The position numbers and the translations under genes were made by a program. A DNA stretch of 44,212 bases, taken from Paenibacillus etheri. GTDB taxonomy: Bacteria; Bacillota; Bacilli; Paenibacillales; Paenibacillaceae. Position 1 is the first letter of the stretch. The number at the start of each line of letters is the position of its first letter. The notes beneath the pieces were generated by a model. That model made no database searches. It had not been told where the DNA came from and worked only from the letters and a program-made list of their open reading frames with translations. Location of the stretch: the NCBI RefSeq assembly GCF_001012825.1, contig NZ_LCZJ02000021.1, positions 1 through 44,212 on the forward strand. Direction: 5' to 3'. Positions 1 through 9,853 of the stretch are shown here, piece by piece.

Positions 1-96
1 GTTCCACGCGTACCCATCCCGAACACGACCGTTAAGCCCTCCAGCGCCGATGGTACTTGGACCGAAGGGTCCTGGGAGAGTAGGACGTTGCCAAGC
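1..96 (+). rRNA. rrf: 5S ribosomal RNA, 3' part
   Basis: The first 96 bases match the 3' four-fifths of a Firmicutes 5S rRNA: the CCGAACACGACCGTTAAG loop region, CAGCGCCGATGGTA, and the closing GAGAGTAGGACG...GCCAAGC. The 5' end lies outside the window. It is the last gene of an rrn operon running in the same direction as the 16S gene at the right edge. The 3' end is placed after CCAAGC by analogy with Bacillus. Confidence 0.95.
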
Positions 97-100
97 ACGC

Positions 101-137
101 AAGACCACTGTTGAGTCATCGACAGTGGTCTTTTTGT
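101..137 (+). terminator. Intrinsic terminator of the upstream rrn operon
   Basis: A 9-bp perfect stem (GACCACTGT at 103-111 with ACAGTGGTC at 122-130) is followed directly by TTTTTGTT. It lies 6 nt past the 5S end. Confidence 0.9.
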
Positions 138-328
138 TATGTAAAAGGAGAATTCATTAGGCTTTATTTTGAGATACTATGATGGAGATAAGCGTTGGCT
201 TAGAAGTGGACAGAGGCCTATTGTTAATTTTTTACACACTAAATTGTCCACTCAGCACGGACTAACGTCCAATAATTCGCTTACTCGGGAGTCGTTTTTT
301 CAATACCTACTCTGATGATGTAATGTTC

Positions 329-357
329 TTGACAGTCCAAATGCCCTTTGCTAAGAT
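329..357 (+). promoter_or_regulatory. Candidate sigma-A promoter for guaB (distal)
   Basis: TTGACA (329-334), a 17-nt spacer, then TAAGAT (352-357). The -35 is perfect and the -10 matches 4 of 6. It would give a leader of about 165 nt before guaB. Confidence 0.55.
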
Positions 358-474
358 GGCAATAATATATTTTTGGACAAGCATCACAAACCTAAATTGA
401 AGATATGAACTTGTTCTACTTCCAGATGTACAGAGATGTCTGTCGTGAATGGACTTAAAGTCGAAGGTTCTTCT

Positions 475-1988
<1,514 letters not shown>

Positions 1989-2011
1989 TGGACTAGAAAG
2001 ACTATTTTTTG

Positions 2012-2048
2012 GACAGACAGGACTATTTCGTCCTGTCTGTCTTTTTTT
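2012..2048 (+). terminator. Intrinsic terminator after guaB
   Basis: A 12-bp perfect stem GACAGACAGGAC (2012-2023) with GTCCTGTCTGTC (2030-2041), a 6-nt loop and a run of seven further T residues. Confidence 0.93.
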
Positions 2049-2061
2049 GCGGGTACCCCTG

Positions 2062-2070
2062 TGTTAGAAT
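2062..2070 (+). promoter_or_regulatory. Candidate extended -10 promoter of dacA
   Basis: TGTTAGAAT (TGn plus TAGAAT at 2065-2070, 5 of 6 to consensus) lies about 43 nt before the dacA start. The -35 falls in the T run of the guaB terminator and is weak. Confidence 0.35.
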
Positions 2071-2113
2071 AGAACAAGCTATTGATATGAGGTTTAAAGG
2101 AGAGTAGTAATCA

Positions 2114-3496
2114 TTGAAGCACAAGCAGAAATTTAACGGTAAGCAATTTATGATTAAGACAGTCACAGTAGGTCTACTTTTAAATATGTTAGTTTCCACT
2201 CCACTTCCGGCATTCGCTGAGGAAGGTACGACTACGACAATAAAAGCTGGTACTGCAACCCAGACAACTCAGAAAGCAATAAAGATCCCTTCTGTGGAAT
2301 CACTGGGTCTAAATTTGAAGTCAGCGGTTCTAATAGAACCAACAACAGGTGAGATTCTTCTATCTATGAATGCAGATGAGGCTTTGCCTCCAGCAAGTAT
2401 GACTAAGATGATGACAGAGTATCTTGTAGCAGAAGCGGTGAAGACTGGACAGCTTTCATGGGATCAAAAAGTCATAGTAGGGGAAAATGCGTCTAAACAG
2501 GTTGGATCACGTATTTTTCTAGCGGAAAATGACGAGCATACGGTTGAAGAGCTGTACATAGCAATGGCTGTCGGATCTGCAAATGATGCTACAGTAGCTT
2601 TGGCAGAACTAGTTTCGGGATCAGAATTGGAATTCGTAGAGCTAATGAATCAGACTGCCCAGAAGATGGGGATGAAAACTGCCTATTTTGTTAATTCTAC
2701 TGGATTAGACAAAGCTGACATGCCCAAGAAATACCGCTCAACCGATGATAAAGAAAATGTAATGTCAGCGATGGATGCTGCTATTCTTGCCAAATATATC
2801 GTTACTGATCATCCTGATTTTAATAGATTTACAACGGTTCAGTCGTATAAGTTCCGTGAACGTGATACTGCACCAATGATTAACTTTAACTGGATGTTGG
2901 AAGCTAACAAGAGTATCCAGAATTTTAAGGCGTATGCTTATGAGGGATTGGATGGTTTGAAAACAGGCCATACCGCTAGAGCAAAATATTGTTTTGCAGG
3001 GACAGCTGTACGTGATGGCATGCGTCTGATAAGTGTAGTAATGGGGGCTAATACAGAGCCACACCGTTTTACAGAGACGAAGAAAGTACTTGATTTTGGA
3101 TTTAATAATTTTGAAATCAAACAGGTCGTAGCCCCTAAAGCAGTGATAGCCGGCAACGAAACTGTGCCAGTCCTCAAAGGGAAAAATAAAGAGGTGCCTG
3201 TAGTTACCGATGAAGCAGTATCTTTTATGGTCCCTAAGGGAACAACGTCCCCTCAAATTAAAACAACCGTTGAAATAAATGATCCAGCAACCTTAGTTGC
3301 TCCTATAGCACCATCTGCTAAAGTGGGTAAGGTCACTTATACCTACCAAGTTGAAGGCATGTCTGATGTTCAGCAGAAGACGGTAAATCTGATTACTGCT
3401 GAAGAAGCGGAGAAGGCTGGTTGGTTTAAGTTATTCCTTAGAGCCATTGGAGATTTCTTCGGCGATTTGTTTACTGGGATCAAAAACTTGTTCTAA
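2114..3496 (+). CDS. dacA: D-alanyl-D-alanine carboxypeptidase (PBP5-type, peptidase S11)
   Basis: Removes the terminal D-Ala from peptidoglycan pentapeptides at the outer face of the membrane. A signal peptide covers residues 1 to about 35 (hydrophobic VGLLLNMLVS, cleavage after AFA). The three active-site motifs are present and in order: S95-M-T-K98, S155-A-N157 and K283-T-G285. A beta-rich second domain follows, and the last 24 residues (WFKLFLRAIGDFFGDLFTG...) form an amphipathic helix typical of the PBP5 membrane anchor. The 460-residue length is normal. The start is a TTG with AAAGGAG 11 nt upstream. It sits directly after guaB, as in B. subtilis, but with its own promoter. Confidence 0.95.
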   Translation: MKHKQKFNGKQFMIKTVTVGLLLNMLVSTPLPAFAEEGTTTTIKAGTATQTTQKAIKIPSVESLGLNLKSAVLIEPTTGEILLSMNADEALPPASMTKMMTEYLVAEAVKTGQLSWDQKVIVGENASKQVGSRIFLAENDEHTVEELYIAMAVGSANDATVALAELVSGSELEFVELMNQTAQKMGMKTAYFVNSTGLDKADMPKKYRSTDDKENVMSAMDAAILAKYIVTDHPDFNRFTTVQSYKFRERDTAPMINFNWMLEANKSIQNFKAYAYEGLDGLKTGHTARAKYCFAGTAVRDGMRLISVVMGANTEPHRFTETKKVLDFGFNNFEIKQVVAPKAVIAGNETVPVLKGKNKEVPVVTDEAVSFMVPKGTTSPQIKTTVEINDPATLVAPIAPSAKVGKVTYTYQVEGMSDVQQKTVNLITAEEAEKAGWFKLFLRAIGDFFGDLFTGIKNLF

Positions 3497-3499
3497 TGA

Positions 3500-3525
3500 A
3501 TTTAACGTCGAAAAATGCGTTAAAT
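3500..3525 (+). other. Hairpin after dacA, no U run
   Basis: Perfect 8-bp stem ATTTAACG (3500-3507) with CGTTAAAT (3518-3525), 10-nt loop. It follows the dacA stop by 3 nt but lacks a T tract, so it may protect a 3' end rather than terminate. Confidence 0.4.
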
Positions 3526-3538
3526 CCGGGTAAGTGGA

Positions 3539-3567
3539 TTGTATATTTCCCTTCATTGGGGTAAAAT
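3539..3567 (+). promoter_or_regulatory. Candidate sigma-A promoter of pdxS-pdxT
   Basis: TTGTAT (3539-3544), 17-nt spacer, TAAAAT (3562-3567); start expected near 3574, about 35 nt before pdxS. Confidence 0.5.
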
Positions 3568-3607
3568 TACAAGTTAGATTAAGATAGATCATTCGGGGGG
3601 CTAGGAC

Positions 3608-4489
3608 ATGGAAACTGGAACATCGCGAGTTAAAAGAGGCATGGCAGAAATGCAAAAAGGCGGCGTCATTATGGACGTCATGAATGCAGAACAAGCAAAA
3701 ATTGCTGAGGCTGCTGGTGCAGTAGCTGTTATGGCTTTGGAACGCGTACCTTCTGACATTCGCGCGGCTGGCGGTGTAGCACGGATGGCCGATCCTACAA
3801 TTGTAGAAGAGGTTATCAAAGTGGTAAGTATCCCTGTTATGGCTAAGGCTCGTATTGGCCATTACGTAGAAGCAAAGGTCCTGGAATCCTTGGGTGTTGA
3901 CTATTTGGATGAGAGTGAAGTCCTTACTCCTGCTGATGAAGTCTTCCATATTAATAAACGTGAGTTCACTGTTCCATTCGTATGTGGAGCCAAAGACTTG
4001 GGTGAAGCCTTGAGACGTATTAACGAAGGTGCATCCATGATCCGTACGAAAGGTGAACCAGGAACAGGCAATATTGTTGAAGCAGTACGTCATATGCGCT
4101 TTATCAACAGTCAAATCCGCAAAGTAACCAATTTGTCCAAGGATGAGCTATATAATGAAGCTAAGAACCTGGGAGTTCCTTACGAGCTACTGCTTGAAGT
4201 ACATGAGCTTGGTAAACTACCGGTTGTAAACTTTGCTGCTGGCGGTGTAGCTACTCCTGCCGATGCTGCCCTGATGATGCATCTGGGTGCGGATGGTGTA
4301 TTCGTAGGCTCAGGTATTTTTAAATCGGACAACCCTGAGAAATTTGCGCGTGCGATTGTTGAAGCCACTACACACTATACTGATTACAAACTGATTGCAG
4401 AAGTATCCAAGAACCTTGGTGCACCAATGAAGGGGATTGATATTGCAACTCTAACCCCGGCTGAACGTATGTCGGAGCGTGGCCGTTAA
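3608..4489 (+). CDS. pdxS: Pyridoxal 5'-phosphate synthase, lyase/synthase subunit PdxS
   Basis: Condenses ribose 5-phosphate, glyceraldehyde 3-phosphate and ammonia into PLP. It forms a dodecameric core that takes ammonia from PdxT. The (beta/alpha)8 barrel sequence is highly conserved over all 293 residues. Lys80 ([10 protein letters not shown]) and Lys148 ([12 protein letters not shown]) match the two catalytic lysines that handle the sugar and the intermediates, and Asp23 (IMDV) is also present. A purine-rich GGGGGG stretch upstream serves as ribosome binding site. pdxT starts 20 nt after its stop, so the two are co-transcribed and made together. Previously named yaaD. Confidence 0.98.
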   Translation: METGTSRVKRGMAEMQKGGVIMDVMNAEQAKIAEAAGAVAVMALERVPSDIRAAGGVARMADPTIVEEVIKVVSIPVMAKARIGHYVEAKVLESLGVDYLDESEVLTPADEVFHINKREFTVPFVCGAKDLGEALRRINEGASMIRTKGEPGTGNIVEAVRHMRFINSQIRKVTNLSKDELYNEAKNLGVPYELLLEVHELGKLPVVNFAAGGVATPADAALMMHLGADGVFVGSGIFKSDNPEKFARAIVEATTHYTDYKLIAEVSKNLGAPMKGIDIATLTPAERMSERGR

Positions 4490-4508
4490 TAGAGAGAAGG
4501 TTTCCCGG

Positions 4509-5105
4509 ATGAAAATAGGAGTGCTGGCGCTTCAAGGCGCTGTTACGGAGCATATTGTTAGTATAGAGAAGACCGGAGCAGAGGGCGTACCTATCAAGCG
4601 AGTAGAGCAGCTTGAGGAGGTTGATGGGCTCATTATCCCCGGTGGTGAGAGTACAACGATTGGTAAGCTGATGAGAAAATACGGCTTCATCGAAGCTATA
4701 CGTGATTTCTCCAATCAGGGCAAGCCGATTTTTGGAACATGCGCGGGTATGATCGTTCTGGCCAAACGAATTGCTGGCGGCGAACCAGGGCATTTGGAGC
4801 TAATGGATATTACGGTGGCTCGGAATGCATTCGGTCGTCAACGGGAAAGCTTTGAATGTGATCTGGAGGTAAAAGGAATTGATGAGCCAGTGCGTGCTGT
4901 TTTTATACGTGCACCGCTTATCAACGAGGTAGGTCCGGGAGTAGATGTGCTTACAGTCTATAATGATGAGATTGTAACTGCGCGTGAGGGTAACCTACTG
5001 GTTTCTTCTTTTCATCCAGAATTGACCGATGATTTCAGACTGCATCAATATTTTGCTGATATGGTAGAGGCTACTAAGCAAGTGCAACAACAGAATCGCA
5101 TATAA
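4509..5105 (+). CDS. pdxT: Pyridoxal 5'-phosphate synthase, glutaminase subunit PdxT
   Basis: Hydrolyses glutamine and channels ammonia to PdxS. It is a class I glutamine amidotransferase fold of 198 residues, the usual length. The triad is visible: Cys78 in GTCAGM, and His169 and Glu171 in SFHPEL. The GGES motif (residues 45-48) near the oxyanion hole is present. The ATG at 4509 is chosen because GAGAAGG (4494-4500) is 8 nt upstream and the protein then starts MKIGVLALQG as in homologues; an in-frame ATG at 4479 overlaps pdxS and has no ribosome site. Confidence 0.97.
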   Translation: MKIGVLALQGAVTEHIVSIEKTGAEGVPIKRVEQLEEVDGLIIPGGESTTIGKLMRKYGFIEAIRDFSNQGKPIFGTCAGMIVLAKRIAGGEPGHLELMDITVARNAFGRQRESFECDLEVKGIDEPVRAVFIRAPLINEVGPGVDVLTVYNDEIVTAREGNLLVSSFHPELTDDFRLHQYFADMVEATKQVQQQNRI

Positions 5106-5115
5106 GAACATCCTG

Positions 5116-5151
5116 ACTCTTTCAAAGCTGTAAGCAGCAATTTGAAAGAGT
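5116..5151 (+). other. Stable hairpin between pdxT and serS
   Basis: ACTCTTTCAAA-GCTG (5116-5130) pairs with CAGC-(AA)-TTTGAAAGAGT (5135-5151): 15 bp with a 2-nt bulge and a TAAG loop. A short T-rich stretch follows 6 nt later (TGTTTT). It could be a weak terminator for pdxST. It is not a T-box: no specifier loop or TGGNACC antiterminator motif is visible before serS. Confidence 0.55.
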
Positions 5152-5178
5152 TTAGGCTGTTTTCAGGAGGGAAACTTT

Positions 5179-6465
5179 GTGTTAGACGTAAAAGTATTAC
5201 GCAGTGATTACGCGCGAGTTGAACAAGCCTTAGAAAAACGGGGTAAATCACTGGATTTGATTGCTGATTTTCCACAACTTGATCTACGCAGACGTGAATT
5301 ACTGCAAGAAACAGAGGGTCTTAAGAACCGTCGCAATACGGTATCGGGTGATGTGGCGAAGAAGAAAAAGAATGGTGAGCCAGCAGATGACTTAATTGCA
5401 GAAATGCGTACGGTATCTGACCGAATTAAAGAGCTCGATGACGAAGTACGTGAACTAGAAGCTCAGATTGCCGAACTTACTATGAGTATTCCGAATATTC
5501 CTCATGATTCAGTTCCAGTAGGGAAGTCCGAGGATGATAATGTTGAATTGCGTCGCTGGTCGGAGCCCAAAGAACTTGGATTTACTCCAAAATCACACTG
5601 GGAGCTTGCACAGCAGCTCGATATTATTGATTTTGAAGCTGCGGCTAAGGTTACGGGATCTCGGTTTGTTTTCTATAAAGGATTGGGAGCACGTCTAGAG
5701 CGGGCGCTAATTAACTTTATGATGGATCTCCACAGTGGTGAGCATAATTATGAAGAAATGCTGCCACCTTACATTGTGAATAAAGACAGCTTGTACGGAA
5801 CAGGACAACTTCCTAAGTTTGAGGAAGATCTGTTTAAGCTACGTGACACTGAATACTATTTGATTCCTACTGCGGAAGTACCTGTAACGAACTACTATCG
5901 CGAAGAGATTTTGACAGCAGCAGACCTACCTAAGTACCATGTAGCATACAGCTCGTGTTTCCGTTCTGAGGCGGGCTCAGCGGGCCGTGATACTCGCGGT
6001 TTGATTCGTCAGCATCAATTCAACAAGGTGGAGCTGGTGAAGCTTACTACACCTGAGTCCTCTTATGAGGAGCTAGAAAAAATGACAGCAGATGCTGAAC
6101 AAGTGCTGCAGCTTCTGGGATTGCCTTATCGTGTACTTGGGCTATGTACAGCTGATATGGGCTTTACATCGGCTAAGACGTACGATTTGGAAGTATGGCT
6201 ACCTGAGAGTGGAATGTACCGTGAAATCTCTTCTTGCTCGAATACGGAGGACTTCCAAGCGCGTCGGGCTAATATTCGTTTCCGTAAAGATCCAAAATCC
6301 AAGCCTGAATTTGTTCATACACTGAACGGATCTGCTTTGGCTGTTGGACGTACTGTTGCAGCAATTCTTGAGAATTATCAGCAAGAAGACGGTAGTGTGC
6401 TGATTCCGGAATGTCTACAACCGTATATGCGCAACGTGAAATCGATCCAACCTAAAGCTATTTAA
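5179..6465 (+). CDS. serS: Seryl-tRNA synthetase
   Basis: Charges tRNA-Ser with serine. It is a class II synthetase of 428 residues, close to the B. subtilis enzyme. The N-terminal 110 residues form the tRNA-binding coiled coil (rich in E/K/R heptads with the [17 protein letters not shown] end). Class II motif 2 ([22 protein letters not shown]) and motif 3 ([16 protein letters not shown]) are intact. The start is GTG with CAGGAGG 8 nt upstream. The tRNA-Ser gene lies 68 nt downstream, the same pairing as in B. subtilis. No T-box leader is seen, so regulation differs from many Firmicutes synthetase genes. Confidence 0.97.
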   Translation: MLDVKVLRSDYARVEQALEKRGKSLDLIADFPQLDLRRRELLQETEGLKNRRNTVSGDVAKKKKNGEPADDLIAEMRTVSDRIKELDDEVRELEAQIAELTMSIPNIPHDSVPVGKSEDDNVELRRWSEPKELGFTPKSHWELAQQLDIIDFEAAAKVTGSRFVFYKGLGARLERALINFMMDLHSGEHNYEEMLPPYIVNKDSLYGTGQLPKFEEDLFKLRDTEYYLIPTAEVPVTNYYREEILTAADLPKYHVAYSSCFRSEAGSAGRDTRGLIRQHQFNKVELVKLTTPESSYEELEKMTADAEQVLQLLGLPYRVLGLCTADMGFTSAKTYDLEVWLPESGMYREISSCSNTEDFQARRANIRFRKDPKSKPEFVHTLNGSALAVGRTVAAILENYQQEDGSVLIPECLQPYMRNVKSIQPKAI

Positions 6466-6473
6466 GAAAAAAG

Positions 6474-6503
6474 TTGCTTTTTCTCCGATCTATATGTTAT
6501 AAT
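6474..6503 (+). promoter_or_regulatory. Promoter of the tRNA-Ser gene
   Basis: TTGCTT (6474-6479), 18-nt spacer, perfect TATAAT (6498-6503) with an upstream TG giving an extended -10. The mature tRNA starts 30 nt after the -10. Confidence 0.7.
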
Positions 6504-6533
6504 TACTAATGCATGTGAAATTTATATGCATTT

Positions 6534-6622
6534 GGAGAGGTACCGAAGCGGTCATAACGGGGCGGTCTTGAAAACCGTTAGGGTGCAAGCCCACATGGGT
6601 TCGAATCCCATCCTCTCCGCCA
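6534..6622 (+). tRNA. trnS: tRNA-Ser (anticodon UGA)
   Basis: Acceptor arm GGAGAGG (6534-6540) pairs with CCTCTCC (6612-6618); discriminator G and encoded CCA follow (6619-6622). The anticodon loop CTTGAAA (6567-6573) carries TGA. A long variable arm (GTTAGGGTGCAAGCCCACAT region) and the T arm GGGTTCGAATCCC mark it as a class II serine tRNA that reads UCN codons. Confidence 0.96.
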
Positions 6623-6655
6623 TTCCTTTATGAACTTTAAGAAATAAGTAGATAG

Positions 6656-6685
6656 AAACCGTCTCCTCTGGGGACGGTTTTTTTG
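6656..6685 (+). terminator. Intrinsic terminator after tRNA-Ser
   Basis: Stem AAACCGTC (6656-6663) with GACGGTTT (6673-6680), continuing into a T run. Confidence 0.9.
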
Positions 6686-6795
6686 TTGTGCTTGAACTAG
6701 TACGATTTTAGTTATTGTTTGATGTACCTAAGTCCATTGAGAATAAAAAGATTGATTTCTCCGCAATGTATTAGAGAAGGAGGATGATCATAATT

Positions 6796-7137
6796 ATGGA
6801 CAGACAATTGGAAGTAGATCAGCATAATCTTGTCACGGCTTGGCAAGAACGTCTGCCTGCATTAATGGAGGATGGGGACAGTTTCAATGTACTAGCGGAC
6901 GAAGGTGATCCGAATAGTCTGCTTATTCATTTCAATGCTGCTGGGCGTCAAGGTTACTCACTTGATTTTCGCTGTAAGTATGTAGATAGCAGGGAAGTCG
7001 CTGTTGATCTGCTTGATGTGGAGCAGAGTGGAATTCATATTGATGAGCGTAGTGATGCAGTGCAGAAATTAGCACAGCAATATACAAGGCAAATTCATGA
7101 ATGTGCTCAGGCTCTACAGAACATGACTAATCCTTAG
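6796..7137 (+). CDS. Uncharacterised protein, 113 residues
   Basis: I do not recognise a named family. The protein is soluble-looking, acidic and free of signal peptide or membrane segments. It reads as an alpha/beta fold: an N-terminal helix (HNLVTAWQERLPALM), central strands (LLIHF, YSLDFRCKYVD, EVAVDLLDV) and a C-terminal helix (SDAVQKLAQQYTRQIHECAQALQNM). AAGGAGG (6777-6783) is 12 nt before the ATG at 6796; an in-frame ATG at 6784 directly abuts it and cannot use it. The following spore-protein gene starts 12 nt after its stop and takes its ribosome site from the end of this gene, so the two are probably co-transcribed. A role in sporulation is only a guess from this neighbour. Confidence 0.8.
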   Translation: MDRQLEVDQHNLVTAWQERLPALMEDGDSFNVLADEGDPNSLLIHFNAAGRQGYSLDFRCKYVDSREVAVDLLDVEQSGIHIDERSDAVQKLAQQYTRQIHECAQALQNMTNP

Positions 7138-7149
7138 GAGGAATGAACA

Positions 7150-7302
7150 ATGTCAAAGCCAAAAAGTATTCCAGTTCCCGGGGCACAGCCTAACGATGGC
7201 GAGCGTAGAAAGGAGCATAATTCTTCTGCACCAGAGCCACTTTCTGGCTCTAAAAAGGTGAAGCAGGCTAATCATGTTGACCATCATAATCCGCAAGGAT
7301 AA
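7150..7302 (+). CDS. sspP: Small acid-soluble spore protein, SspP-like
   Basis: A 50-residue ORF too short for standard ORF cut-offs. The translation contains PEPLSGSKKVK followed by Asn-His, which is the signature of the SspP (CotL) family of minor spore-core proteins; the rest is low-complexity, polar and rich in P, K, H and N as in the family. AGGAGG at 7136-7141 is 8 nt before the ATG and overlaps the stop of the upstream gene, indicating translational linkage. In B. subtilis the homologue is made in the forespore under sigma-G; I could not find a convincing sigma-G promoter here. The family call rests on the motif, not on a search. Confidence 0.82.
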   Translation: MSKPKSIPVPGAQPNDGERRKEHNSSAPEPLSGSKKVKQANHVDHHNPQG

Positions 7303-7404
7303 CAAATAAAAACAATAATAATTATAAAGAAGTGTTTCTTGATTTTTACAAATAGTTTATCATAAGGGGGGGAGATTTTTTTTACATGGGAGAGGAGAAA
7401 AATA

Positions 7405-8496
7405 ATGAACAAAAAATGGGGTTTATCGGCCGCTGCACTGTTGCTTACAGCAGCAGTAATTCTGCCGGGATGTGCAAGTAAACAGGAGGGGCCAAAAGAG
7501 GCTTTAAAATCAGCCGCTACAAAAGCGACCGCGATGTCTTCATATGAGATGAAGAGTAAATTCTCGATCAATGATCTAACCATCGAGACCGCTGATGCTG
7601 AATCTGCTGCAATGACCACACAGGTACTCAGCATGCTTAAGAACGCTGATATTACTATTGACGGGGTTTATCAAGCTGATCCAATGCAGACAGAGCTAAC
7701 TATGGTTCTGAATCTCAAGGGCGATATGAGCATGAGCTTCAATGTCCCTATGGTGATGACCACTGAGAAGTTGTATGTTAAGGTTCCATCGATTCCGTTC
7801 TTCCCGATTCCAGAGACAATCGTTAATAAGTTTGTAGAAGTGGATCTGAAGGCTTTGGCAGAGCAAGAGGGTGCTGAGTTTAATCCAAGCGCTCTTGATA
7901 CGCAGAAAATGCAAAAGTTCTCTAATGAAGTGATGGACACTGTACTAGCTGAGTATGATGAAGGAAAGTATTTTAATGAGCTTAGTCCAAAGGAAGCGAA
8001 TTTACCAGAGGGTGTTGAAGCTAAACAAGTCGTTCAGTTCCAAGTGACGAACGATAATGTTAAAGAAGCAATCACCATCTTTGTGAATAATGCCCTGCCT
8101 AAAATCATTGATATTGTGAGTAAGGAAGAATACAAGGAGATGCTGCAGATTAAAGATGCTGATCTGGCTAAGGCTAAAGAAGAGATCACATCAAGTGAAA
8201 CTAGAACAGAATTCGATAAGAGCTTGGCCGATCTTGATAAGTATCTTACGATTAATCAGTTCCACTACAATACAGCGATCAATAAAGAAGGATTCCCTGT
8301 GTATCAGGATCTATTGATGGACATTAAAGTAAATGATCCGGAAGATGGCACGAACGTAGCCTTCTCTATAAACGGAACGGGTCAATATGAAAAGATTAAC
8401 GAGAAGCCAGAGTTCAAGATTGGCATTCCTCAAGGCGATGATGTAATTACAATGGATCAATTAGAGGAACAATTCGGTAGCTTGGGGACTTATTAA
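7405..8496 (+). CDS. Putative lipoprotein of unknown function
   Basis: A 363-residue exported protein. The N-terminus MNKKWGLSAAALLLTAAVILPGC has a positively charged start, a hydrophobic core and a lipobox LPGC, so Cys23 is the likely lipidated residue. The mature part begins with a helix (EALKSAATKATAMSSYEMKSKFSI) and then alternating strands with a long central helical section. The pattern of amphipathic strands with 'level of X on a membrane surface' wording such as MNLNLKGD... resembles LolA/LppX-type lipoproteins, but this is a fold guess from spacing only. A poly-G-rich GGGGGG and GAGAGGAG precede the ATG. It stands alone between its own leader and a strong terminator. Confidence 0.8.
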   Translation: MNKKWGLSAAALLLTAAVILPGCASKQEGPKEALKSAATKATAMSSYEMKSKFSINDLTIETADAESAAMTTQVLSMLKNADITIDGVYQADPMQTELTMVLNLKGDMSMSFNVPMVMTTEKLYVKVPSIPFFPIPETIVNKFVEVDLKALAEQEGAEFNPSALDTQKMQKFSNEVMDTVLAEYDEGKYFNELSPKEANLPEGVEAKQVVQFQVTNDNVKEAITIFVNNALPKIIDIVSKEEYKEMLQIKDADLAKAKEEITSSETRTEFDKSLADLDKYLTINQFHYNTAINKEGFPVYQDLLMDIKVNDPEDGTNVAFSINGTGQYEKINEKPEFKIGIPQGDDVITMDQLEEQFGSLGTY

Positions 8497-8514
8497 TTAA
8501 GAAGTTACGAGAGA

Positions 8515-8558
8515 AAGACCCGCATGTGCGTATCATATACGCCCATGCGGGTCTTTTT
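8515..8558 (+). terminator. Strong intrinsic terminator between convergent genes
   Basis: Perfect 12-bp stem AAGACCCGCATG (8515-8526) with CATGCGGGTCTT (8544-8555), then TTTTT. The reverse strand also ends with a short T-rich tail, so it may serve the minus-strand acetyltransferase too. Confidence 0.9.
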
Positions 8559-8603
8559 GTATCAGAAGAATAAGATTTTTAATCTGAACGAGTCAGTAGA
8601 AAG

Positions 8604-9173
8604 CTATTTATGTTCATCCGGTAGCACATCTTCGGCCAATATTGCGTAGGTTTGATGATCCTGCCATTGACCGTTTATTTTTAGATACTGGCGGGCGACG
8701 CCTTCGGGTCTAAATCCGCTCTTCTCCAGCACCCTCCTGGAAGCCTCATTATGCAATAAGATGGCTGCCTGCACCCTATGAAGGCCTAAGGCTCGAAAAG
8801 CGTAGCCTAGAGCTAATCCGACCGCAGCGGTCATGTAACCTTTTGCCTGCATCCGGTGATCCATTAAATAACCTAAGTCAGCATACTGAGCTACACCTCT
8901 TGAGACATTAGATAGCGTGATTTGACCTATTAGTTGTCCATCAAGCAGATAGACACCGAACATATAGGCTTTGTCCTCCAGAGCATCCTCCAGACGCTGA
9001 TTGATGATCCGTTGTTGACTCTCCAAAGTGTAGAACTGCTCATCGCGTTTTGGTTCAAATGGTTCGTGTGTCAACCGATTATTCAAACGCAGCTCCAGTA
9101 AGTTCTCTGTATCCTTTAGCTCTAGCGGAGAAATATAGATGCCTTGCGAGGTATGATATAAAGTAAGGGTCAT
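8604..9173 (-). CDS. GNAT-family acetyltransferase, RimJ/RimL-like
   Basis: A 189-residue GCN5-related N-acetyltransferase. The order of motifs is that of the RimJ/RimL/SpeG subgroup: an N-terminal substrate strand-helix (LELKDTENLLELRLNNR), GYLMDHRMQAKGYMTAAVGLALGYAF as the acetyl-CoA binding motif A, and HNEASRRVLEKSGFRPEGVARQYLKINGQWQDH as motif B with the C-terminal strand. Such enzymes acetylate protein N-termini (ribosomal proteins) or small amines; the true substrate cannot be told. AAAGGAG lies 8 nt before the ATG within the end of tadA. It follows tadA by a single base and is certainly co-transcribed with it. Confidence 0.9.
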   Translation of the reverse strand: MTLTLYHTSQGIYISPLELKDTENLLELRLNNRLTHEPFEPKRDEQFYTLESQQRIINQRLEDALEDKAYMFGVYLLDGQLIGQITLSNVSRGVAQYADLGYLMDHRMQAKGYMTAAVGLALGYAFRALGLHRVQAAILLHNEASRRVLEKSGFRPEGVARQYLKINGQWQDHQTYAILAEDVLPDEHK

Positions 9174-9174
9174 T

Positions 9175-9720
9175 TCAGGTTTCTCCTTTTTCTTCTTTCG
9201 ATGGTTTTTGACGTAAACGGCGAAAGAATGAGGTCAGTAGGTCTGCACATTCTTCTTGTAAAATCCCCTGAACGACTTCGGTACGATGATTAAACCGCGG
9301 CTCTTCTAGCAAATTCATGAGGGTCCCAGCACATCCAGCCTTAGGATCAGGAGTGCCATACACAGTGAGGGGTACTCTTGATTGTACAATCGCTCCAGCA
9401 CACATTGGACAAGGCTCTAAAGTAACATACAGCTGGCAATCCAGCAGTCGCCATGAGTTCATGACATTGCTGGCCTCCCGAATGGCAACCATTTCTGCAT
9501 GAGCTGTAGAATCCATTGTTGTTTCTCTTAAATTATACCCGCGTCCGATAATTTCACCATGACGTACGATTACCGCCCCAATAGGAACCTCCCCTAATGC
9601 TTCAGCTTTGCGGGCTTCTGATATCGCCTGCCTCATCCAATGTTCATGAACCACTCCCATATCATCTAGCGATTCACCTGCTTTAATATTCAAGATCATC
9701 TTCCCTTTCTTTATATCCAT
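9175..9720 (-). CDS. tadA: tRNA-specific adenosine deaminase TadA
   Basis: Deaminates A34 of tRNA-Arg(ACG) to inosine. Zinc ligands and catalytic residue are intact: His74 and Glu76 in HAEM, Cys104 and Cys107 in PCPMC. The family's C-terminal FNHRTEVVQGILQEECADLL-like helix is present. The 181 residues include about 20 more at the N-terminus than B. subtilis TadA. None of the start candidates (residues 1, 8 or 21) has a well-spaced ribosome site, so the start is unsettled. Its upstream region is shared with the divergent histidine kinase and contains the DnaA-box cluster. In B. subtilis tadA is next to the SRP RNA and dnaX; here they are 30 kb apart. Confidence 0.95.
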   Translation of the reverse strand: MDIKKGKMILNIKAGESLDDMGVVHEHWMRQAISEARKAEALGEVPIGAVIVRHGEIIGRGYNLRETTMDSTAHAEMVAIREASNVMNSWRLLDCQLYVTLEPCPMCAGAIVQSRVPLTVYGTPDPKAGCAGTLMNLLEEPRFNHRTEVVQGILQEECADLLTSFFRRLRQKPSKEEKGET

Positions 9721-9753
9721 TGTACAACGAACAAATATTCGTTCTTAACAAAA

Positions 9754-9847
9754 TGTGCATAAGTCTGTGGATAACCGCCTACTTATACACATTTTTGTGC
9801 ACATCGCTCTATAATAAATTGTTTATATGTGCATAAGTTGTGGATGG
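9754..9847. promoter_or_regulatory. Cluster of DnaA boxes
   Basis: Four 9-mers match TTATNCACA: TGTGCATAA (9754-9762, minus), TGTGGATAA (9766-9774, minus, the perfect TTATCCACA), TTATACACA (9783-9791, plus) and TGTGCATAA (9828-9836, minus). A degenerate one, TGTGGATGG (9839-9847), follows. Two pairs are spaced 12 and 11 bp apart, about one helical turn on the same face. A further one-mismatch box, AGTGGATAA, is at 10068-10076 just before the kinase ORF. A TATAAT at 9810-9815 lies inside the cluster. No dnaA gene, long AT-rich unwinding element or dnaN is nearby, so it is not read as oriC. Confidence 0.75.
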
Positions 9848-9853
9848 TTTCTT

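Noticed and set aside
5106-5178. T-box riboswitch before serS
   Set aside because: Only a single hairpin is present; no specifier loop, AGTA-I box or TGGNACC T-box sequence.
9754-9847. The DnaA-box cluster as the chromosome origin
   Set aside because: No dnaA, dnaN or rpmH nearby and no long AT-rich unwinding region next to the boxes; better read as an accessory cluster.
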